Source of the DNA: Cyclobacteriaceae bacterium
GTDB lineage: Bacteria > Bacteroidota > Bacteroidia > Cytophagales > Cyclobacteriaceae
Length of the DNA: 11,019 nucleotides
Direction: 5' to 3'
Assembly (NCBI GenBank): GCA_025358195.1
Contig: JANYKP010000494.1
Span: 1-11,019, forward strand
Under the pieces are notes generated by a model. The model was not told the DNA's origin and made no database searches. It saw only the letters and a list, made by a program, of their open reading frames with translations. Position numbers and translations under genes: made by a program. Below are positions 6,491 through 11,019 of the stretch, piece after piece (positions within the stretch are counted from its first letter, which is position 1; each line of letters opens with the position of its first letter).

Positions 6491-8461
6491 TTAAACCATT
6501 TTTGGAATGGTTCCGGTAGCTGAGCCACGAGGATGTTCAGCCAAAGGCCGGCATTCCAGCATTGACATGATTGCCTTTTCAATCCCATCCGGTCCGAAAC
6601 CGCATTCATTGTGTAATTCAATCTGTTCACCATGCTCGATTACGGTATCGGGGATACCCATTCGCCTGACTTCCGCGATGTAATTATGGTCGACCATAAA
6701 CTCCAACACGGCGCTGCCAAAGCCTCCCAGCAAACAACCATCTTCTACAGTTATAATCTTTTTGTAGTTCGAAAAAACTTCGTGTAACAATTTTCCATCA
6801 AGTGGTTTTACAAATCGAAGATCATAGTGGGCAATGTTGATTCCTTGTCGTTCTAATTTAGAGCAAACTTCAACAGCATAGTTCCCAATATGACCGATTG
6901 TAAGAATCGCTAATTCATCTCCATCCTTTATTTTCCTCCCCGTTCCTATTTCAATCTCTTCAAACGGCGTTTGCCAATGCTGCATGACTCCCTGACCACG
7001 TGGGTATCGGATGGAAAATGCCGTCTCGGTCCTGGGCAGCTGTGCGGTGTACATCAGATTACGCAACTCGGATTCATTCATTGGAGCGGAAACAATCATA
7101 TTTGGCAGACAACGGAAATAAGCAAGGTCGTACGCGCCATGATGTGTAGGTCCATCGGATCCGGCAAACCCGGCACGATCCAGGCAAAAGTTGACGGGTA
7201 GATTCTGAATACAAACATCATGTATCACCTGATCATAGGCACGCTGCATGAAAGAACTATAAATATTACAAAATGGAATCAACCCCTGTGTAGCCAACCC
7301 GGCCGAAAAAGTTACAGCATGCTGCTCTGCAATGCCCACATCAAATGCCCGGTCGGGCATTTCTTTCATCATGATGTTCAGGGAAGAGCCAGAGGGCATG
7401 GCCGGGGTGATGCCAATGATTTTGTCATTCACTTTTGCCAACTCTACTAAGGTGTGTCCAAATACGTCCTGATACTTGGGAGGTTGCGGCTTTTCGTAAA
7501 CCTTCTTATGAATTTCCCCAGTGATTTTATCAAACGTGCCCGGGGAATGCCACGTCGTCTTGTTGCCATTCTCAGCAGGTGCGTACCCCTTGCCCTTGAC
7601 AGTAATAGCGTGGAGAATTTTCGGACCCTTAATATTTTTAAGATCATTAAGAACTGCTACCAAATGGTCAACATCATGGCCATCAACAGGTCCAAAGTAT
7701 CTTAAATTAAGGGACTCAAATAAATTACTTTGACTGAGCAGGGCCGACTTCAGAGCCGTATCAACCTTGGAAGCAACTTCCTGGGCGTTTTTTCCAAACT
7801 TTGAAAGTTTGCCTAATAAATTCCAGACATCATCCTTGAACCGATTGTACGTTCGCGACGTGGTTATATCCGTCAGGTAATCTTTTAAGGCTCCCACATT
7901 CGGGTCAATCGACATACAATTGTCGTTGAGGATTATCAAAATATTGGTATCCGAAACGCCGGCATGGTTTAATCCTTCAAATGCAATGCCGCCAGTGAGT
8001 GCCCCATCGCCGATGATTGCCACGTGCTGCTTGTCTTCCAGTCCCAGGTACTTTGAAGCTACGGCCATGCCCAGCGCAGCCGAAACAGAAGTAGAAGAAT
8101 GTCCCACTCCAAAGGTGTCATATTCGCTTTCTTTTCTCTTTGGGAAACCGGAGATGCCCTTATAAAGCCGATTGGTATGAAATGCATCTCTGCGGCCCGT
8201 GAGGATTTTATGTCCATACGCCTGGTGACCTACGTCCCACACAATTTGATCATAGGGGGGGTTAAAAACATAATGCAAGGCCACCGTTAACTCCGCCACA
8301 CCAAGACTGGCCCCAAAATGACCTCCGTAAATCGATACGTTATCAATGATAAATTGCCGCAGCTCCTGACAGAGCTGAACCAAGTGTGCCTGATCAAGTT
8401 TCTTGAGATCAGCAGGATTGTTGATTTGGGCAAGAAGTTTACCGGGAGTGATAAGCATCAT
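6491..8461 (-). CDS. dxs: 1-deoxy-D-xylulose-5-phosphate synthase
   Basis: The enzyme joins pyruvate and glyceraldehyde 3-phosphate to make DXP, the entry step of the MEP isoprenoid pathway, and also feeds thiamine and pyridoxal synthesis. It is a cytoplasmic thiamine-diphosphate enzyme. Of its 656 residues, the N-terminal domain carries H48 in GGHFGASLG, DVGHQAYGHK (76-85), and the ThDP/magnesium motif GDGALTGG (151-158) with NDN (179-181). The pyrimidine domain carries the catalytic glutamate E379 in GIAEQHAVT, then DRAGFAGSDGPTHHG (428-442). The transketolase C-terminal domain has TVEDGCLLGGFG (571-582). It is slightly longer than usual because of a short tail after about residue 640. The start has two adjacent ATG codons (8461 and 8458); either may be used. 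The gene diverges from scpA and is followed immediately by the alpha/beta hydrolase gene. Confidence 0.98.
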   Translation of the reverse strand: MMLITPGKLLAQINNPADLKKLDQAHLVQLCQELRQFIIDNVSIYGGHFGASLGVAELTVALHYVFNPPYDQIVWDVGHQAYGHKILTGRRDAFHTNRLYKGISGFPKRKESEYDTFGVGHSSTSVSAALGMAVASKYLGLEDKQHVAIIGDGALTGGIAFEGLNHAGVSDTNILIILNDNCMSIDPNVGALKDYLTDITTSRTYNRFKDDVWNLLGKLSKFGKNAQEVASKVDTALKSALLSQSNLFESLNLRYFGPVDGHDVDHLVAVLNDLKNIKGPKILHAITVKGKGYAPAENGNKTTWHSPGTFDKITGEIHKKVYEKPQPPKYQDVFGHTLVELAKVNDKIIGITPAMPSGSSLNIMMKEMPDRAFDVGIAEQHAVTFSAGLATQGLIPFCNIYSSFMQRAYDQVIHDVCIQNLPVNFCLDRAGFAGSDGPTHHGAYDLAYFRCLPNMIVSAPMNESELRNLMYTAQLPRTETAFSIRYPRGQGVMQHWQTPFEEIEIGTGRKIKDGDELAILTIGHIGNYAVEVCSKLERQGINIAHYDLRFVKPLDGKLLHEVFSNYKKIITVEDGCLLGGFGSAVLEFMVDHNYIAEVRRMGIPDTVIEHGEQIELHNECGFGPDGIEKAIMSMLECRPLAEHPRGSATGTIPKMV

Positions 8462-8530
8462 GAATAGGTATAATCCACAAACACCTGATTAAGGTAACTG
8501 TTTAACACCGATTTAGCTGATTTTGTCCTG

Positions 8531-8538
8531 CAAATTTA
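8531..8538 (-). promoter_or_regulatory. Possible -7 box for dxs
   Basis: The minus strand reads TAAATTTG (TAnnTTTG) in the dxs/scpA divergent spacer, about 70 bases before the dxs start. No TTTG lies at the right distance, so the evidence is a single 8-base match. Confidence 0.3.
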
Positions 8539-8578
8539 CGGATTTGATTTTCATTCCGGTTTTGTCAAGGTATTTGAA

Positions 8579-8586
8579 TAATTTTG
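8579..8586 (+). promoter_or_regulatory. Possible -7 box for scpA
   Basis: TAATTTTG matches TAnnTTTG seven bases before the scpA ATG, and TTTG occurs at 8561, but only 14 bases upstream instead of about 19. If used, the transcript would begin almost at the start codon, giving a nearly leaderless mRNA. It could be chance in AT-rich DNA. Confidence 0.3.
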
Positions 8587-8593
8587 CGCGCTT

Positions 8594-9352
8594 ATGACGC
8601 CAGAAAACTTTGAAGTAAAATTACCACTTTTTAAAGGTCCCTTCGATTTACTGTTGTTTTTTATCGAACGGGACGAGTTGGATATTTACGATATACCCAT
8701 TTCCAAAATCACCAAGGATTTCCTGGATTACTTGCACCATTTGGAAAGCCTCAATGTGGAGCTGGCGAGCGAATTTATTCTTGTGGCCGCCACCCTGATG
8801 CGCATCAAATCCAAAATGCTTCTCCCCCGGCCCCAGCTGGACGAAGATGGTAATGAGATCGACCCACGAGAAGAACTAATCAAACACCTGATGGAGTACA
8901 AAAAGTACAAGTCGGTGATTGAGTCGTTCCAGAAAATGGAATCGGACGAACTGCTGAAAGAAAAACGTGGCAATATTCTGAAAGAACTAAAGTCTTTGGC
9001 CGCGAGCGTAAATGTGGAGGCTGAGCTTCAAGATGTCGATCTCTACAAATTGATGCAGGTGTTCGAAAAGGTGATGAAGCGCCACGATGAAGAAAAAAAC
9101 CGGCCCGTTCATCAGGTGGTGCAATACCCGTACACGGTGGAGGGACAGAAAGAATATATTATGAACGAACTGACGCGCAAGCGCATGCTTTCTTTTACTG
9201 AAATGGTGGAATTAAATCCTACCCGGGTGGCCCTCATTTTTAATTTCCTTGCTATCCTGGAAATGCTGTCACTCGGTAGTCTGGACATACAAATGGGTGA
9301 AGGCTACAATAACTTTTGGGTCACACTGAGGGAGTCTGTAGAAACAACCTAA
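8594..9352 (+). CDS. scpA: Segregation and condensation protein A (kleisin)
   Basis: ScpA is the kleisin subunit that bridges SMC heads and, with ScpB, forms the condensin-like complex that compacts and separates chromosomes. The 252 residues are a normal length. The N-terminal domain begins with the family signature (FEVKLPLFKGPFDLLL, 6-21) and continues ELDIYDIPISKITKDFL (28-44) and ASEFILVAATLMRIKSKMLL (58-77). The middle is charged and helical (about 90-165). The end is the winged-helix part that contacts SMC (about 180-250; LSFTEMVELNPTRVALIFNFLAILEM region). The ATG gives the conserved N-terminus. scpB is not adjacent. The stop codon TAA 9350-9352 is the first three bases of a heptamer array. 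The gene diverges from dxs. Confidence 0.96.
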   Translation: MTPENFEVKLPLFKGPFDLLLFFIERDELDIYDIPISKITKDFLDYLHHLESLNVELASEFILVAATLMRIKSKMLLPRPQLDEDGNEIDPREELIKHLMEYKKYKSVIESFQKMESDELLKEKRGNILKELKSLAASVNVEAELQDVDLYKLMQVFEKVMKRHDEEKNRPVHQVVQYPYTVEGQKEYIMNELTRKRMLSFTEMVELNPTRVALIFNFLAILEMLSLGSLDIQMGEGYNNFWVTLRESVETT

Positions 9353-9398
9353 TCGGTAATCCGTAATCGGTAACAGGTCGTCAGTAATCGGTAATCGG
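9350..9398. repeat. Seven contiguous heptamers, consensus TAATCGG
   Basis: Seven 7-base units run without a gap or phase break from 9350 to 9398. Units 1, 3, 6 and 7 are exact TAATCGG, unit 2 is TAATCCG, unit 4 is TAACAGG and unit 5 is TCGTCAG. The TAA of the first unit is the scpA stop codon. The array is intergenic and is followed by a T-run (9399-9404). It is too short, and has no spacers, for CRISPR. Confidence 0.9.
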
Positions 9399-9447
9399 TT
9401 TTTTCGTGATCCCAAAAAATGAATTTTCGGAGAATTCAATTATCTTC

Positions 9448-9469
9448 CTATTCTCAAACTATTCTCAAA
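9448..9469. repeat. Two tandem copies of CTATTCTCAAA
   Basis: An exact 11-base unit occurs twice without a gap, followed by related TCAAATTTTCAAG up to 9482. It lies just before the amidohydrolase start and may be a variant of the TTTTCAAA-type array seen after rho. The remaining spacer (9399-9447) shows no clear promoter. Confidence 0.65.
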
Positions 9470-9492
9470 TTCAAATTTTCAAGTATTTACCC

Positions 9493-10764
9493 ATGAAATT
9501 CCCGCCAATCCTTTTCCTGTTCATTACATCCATCGCATTTGCCCAACAAAAACAATCGTACCTCATCCAACCGGATCGTGTCTTTGATGGAACTGAAATG
9601 CATGAGGGGTGGGCGGTGTTGGTCGAAGGGGATAAAATTTTAAGTGCTGGTCCGAAGGAATCGCTAAAGGCATCCAAAGACGCACAACTAATTTCAATGC
9701 CCGGCACCACGCTATTACCCGGACTCATTGAAGGCCATTCACATTTACTGCTCTATCCCTACAACATCACGGACTGGGACACGCAGGTACTCAAAGAGTC
9801 GGACTCTTACCGTACTGCCCGTGCGACTGTTCACGCGAAGAACACGCTCATGGCAGGATTCACGACCGTCCGTGACCTGGGAACAGAAGGGGCCGGGTAT
9901 TCGGATGTGGCGCTCAAGCGTGCCATCAATGAAGGCATCATTCCAGGACCTCGTATGATCGTGGCGGGTCGGGCCATTGTTTCTACCGGTTCGTATGGCC
10001 CCAAAGGTTATGACAACGACATGCAGATCATGCTTGGCGCAGAACCTGCCGATGGCAATGATCTCATCCGAGTCGTGCGCGACCAAATTGGGAAGGGTGC
10101 TGATTTTATAAAAGTGTATGCCGATTACCGTTGGGGTACGAAAGGAGAAGATCAGCCTTCGTTTACATTGGATGAACTAAAACTTATTAATGAAGTGACG
10201 CGCAGCAGTGGTCGTTACTTAGTCTGCCACGCGAAAAGCAAGGAAGCAATGCGGCGTGCGATCCTGGCAGGCGCTGAAACAATTGAGCACGGTGATTTCA
10301 TCGATGAAGAAATTGCTCAGTTGATGAAGGAGCATAAGGTTACGTTCTTCCCTACGGTAGCAGCCATCGATGCCATCCAACAGTACCGTGGTTGGAAAAA
10401 GGGAACAGACGAAGAGCCTGCGGCCGTGAAACAAAAAAAGAAAAGTTTAAAAATTGCTGTGAATGCAGGAGTAACGATTGGAGTCGGTGGAGATGTCGGT
10501 GTGTTTCCACATGGAGAAAATGTGTATGAAATGGAGTTGATGGCCGAGTACGGCGGGATGAAGGCCATGGATTTGTTAAAAGCTGCCACTACCGTGAATG
10601 CACGTGCATTACACATGGAAAATGAAATTGGTTCTATCAGAAGCGGACTCAAAGCGGACTTGATGGCAGTAAGGGGAGATCCTTCGAAGAGTATCTCTGA
10701 ATTAAGAAAAGTTCAGTTTGTGATGAAGGACGGGGTGGTTTACAGGGATGAGGGGAGAAAGTAG
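9493..10764 (+). CDS. Exported metal-dependent amidohydrolase
   Basis: The protein is a 423-residue amidohydrolase-superfamily enzyme of the group that includes imidazolonepropionase-like and prolidase-type members. I chose ATG 9493 because it opens a clean signal peptide (MKFPPILFLFITSIAFA, then QQK). An open frame reaches back to an ATG at 9406, but those extra 29 residues are translated repeat and spacer. Metal ligands are visible: H82 and H84 in EGHSHLLL, a possible bridging lysine K207 in FIKVYADY, H246 in CHAKSKEA, H266 in TIEHGDF, and aspartate D334 in GVGGDVG. Family members cleave dipeptides or other C-N bonds with two metals; the substrate here is unknown. The location is probably periplasmic. 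The stop codon at 10762 lies within a 12-base direct repeat that continues into the 3' spacer. The end of the protein (EGRK) may therefore have been shaped by that repeat. Confidence 0.9.
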   Translation: MKFPPILFLFITSIAFAQQKQSYLIQPDRVFDGTEMHEGWAVLVEGDKILSAGPKESLKASKDAQLISMPGTTLLPGLIEGHSHLLLYPYNITDWDTQVLKESDSYRTARATVHAKNTLMAGFTTVRDLGTEGAGYSDVALKRAINEGIIPGPRMIVAGRAIVSTGSYGPKGYDNDMQIMLGAEPADGNDLIRVVRDQIGKGADFIKVYADYRWGTKGEDQPSFTLDELKLINEVTRSSGRYLVCHAKSKEAMRRAILAGAETIEHGDFIDEEIAQLMKEHKVTFFPTVAAIDAIQQYRGWKKGTDEEPAAVKQKKKSLKIAVNAGVTIGVGGDVGVFPHGENVYEMELMAEYGGMKAMDLLKAATTVNARALHMENEIGSIRSGLKADLMAVRGDPSKSISELRKVQFVMKDGVVYRDEGRK

Positions 10765-10830
10765 GTATGAGGAGGAGAAAGTAGGCAGTAGGCAAGGAGG
10801 CAGTAGGCAGTCTCGGGACAAGGTGATAGG
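10754..10830. repeat. GTAGGCA heptamer array overlapping the amidohydrolase stop codon
   Basis: GGAGAAAGTAGG occurs at 10754-10765 and again at 10774-10785, 20 bases apart; the first copy contains the amidohydrolase stop TAG. GTAGGCA then occurs at 10781 and 10788 in tandem and at 10803, with degenerate units between and after (AGGAGGCA, GTCTCGG, TGATAGG). The array is purine-rich on this strand. No gene is visible in the spacer from here to the window end. Confidence 0.8.
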
Positions 10831-10853
10831 CACTCCTTACATAACTAGAGAAT

Positions 10854-10874
10854 TCGTAATCCGACACTCGTAAT
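10854..10874. repeat. TCGTAAT heptamers in 7-base register
   Basis: TCGTAAT occurs at 10854-10860 and 10868-10874, exactly two periods apart with one degenerate heptamer between. The unit resembles a shifted form of the TAATCGG array after scpA. Confidence 0.6.
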
Positions 10875-10876
10875 TT

Positions 10877-10995
10877 CTCCGTGCGCTCCGTGTGCATTCC
10901 TCTGTGGTCTCTGTGTTAAAAAATCCGTCAAACAATTGGTTGGAGTCTCGTCTATCGAATGAGTGTTGGATTCTTTAACGCGGAGAATCACGGAG
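10877..10995. repeat. CTCTGTG-unit element with inverted partner
   Basis: Four + strand units occur (CTCCGTG 10877 and 10886, CTCTGTG 10900 and 10909; steps 9, 14, 9), ending in TTAAAAAA. After a 53-base gap an inverted pair follows on the minus strand (CTCCGTG 10995-10989 and CTCCGCG 10985-10979), ending in TTAAAG. Bases 10909-10920 and 10974-10985 are inverted copies matching at 10 of 12 positions. Between them (10921-10973) no gene or site is seen. Confidence 0.8.
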
Positions 10996-11019
10996 GAGGG
11001 ACAAAGGGACTAACAGCCA

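Noticed and set aside
9350..9398. Heptamer array as a CRISPR or a phase-variation tract
   Set aside because: Units are 7 bases with no spacers, no cas genes are nearby, and the array is outside the coding frames apart from the stop codon. Length changes would not shift a reading frame.
9406..9492. Upstream start for the amidohydrolase at 9406
   Set aside because: The added 29 residues come from the spacer and repeat, and they would bury a clean signal peptide that begins at 9493.
9745..10086. Minus-strand open frame of 113 codons within the amidohydrolase
   Set aside because: It is antisense to a well-supported enzyme and has no independent start signal or recognisable motif.

Overview
The window reads as a chromosomal, mostly housekeeping segment of a member of the Bacteroidota, probably of the Cytophagales type. 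The reasons are: a Bacteroidota-style dihydroorotase; a near-perfect Bacteroidota sigma promoter (TTTG, 19 bases, then TAACTTTG) in front of tRNA-His; weak or absent Shine-Dalgarno sequences; and spacers filled with short-period repeats of the kind common in this phylum. No phage, plasmid, insertion sequence, CRISPR or defence genes were found. The assignment to Cytophagales is inference from protein flavour, not from a search.

Layout, left to right. The 3' end of rho (transcription terminator, +) converges on a DEAD-box RNA helicase (-). The helicase diverges from pyrC (dihydroorotase, pyrimidine synthesis, +). pyrC converges on a single tRNA-His(GTG) gene (-) that carries its own promoter and intrinsic terminator. 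Next come a secreted or exported dienelactone-hydrolase-family protein (+) and an 85-residue hypothetical protein (+), separated by a bidirectional terminator from a three-helix membrane protein with a C-terminal zinc ribbon (-). An alpha/beta hydrolase (-) then follows dxs (-) with no intervening base, so the two form a translationally coupled pair. dxs feeds the MEP isoprenoid pathway. dxs diverges from scpA (kleisin of the SMC chromosome-segregation complex, +). scpA is followed by an exported metal-dependent amidohydrolase (+). The last 255 bases hold no gene.

The most unusual content lies between the genes. Five spacers carry arrays of short degenerate units, from at least six different families: TTTGAAAA, CTTTGCG, ATCTGCG, TAATCGG, GTAGGCA with TCGTAAT, and CTCTGTG. 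Several begin at, or include, the stop codon of the neighbouring gene. One lies over the apparent start of the helicase gene. Two families with different unit sequences share the same internal spacing (about 9, 13-14, 9 bases) and the same A-rich tail, which suggests a common origin or mechanism. I know such arrays as common but poorly explained in Bacteroidota. Finding so many families within 11 kb is the observation most worth following.
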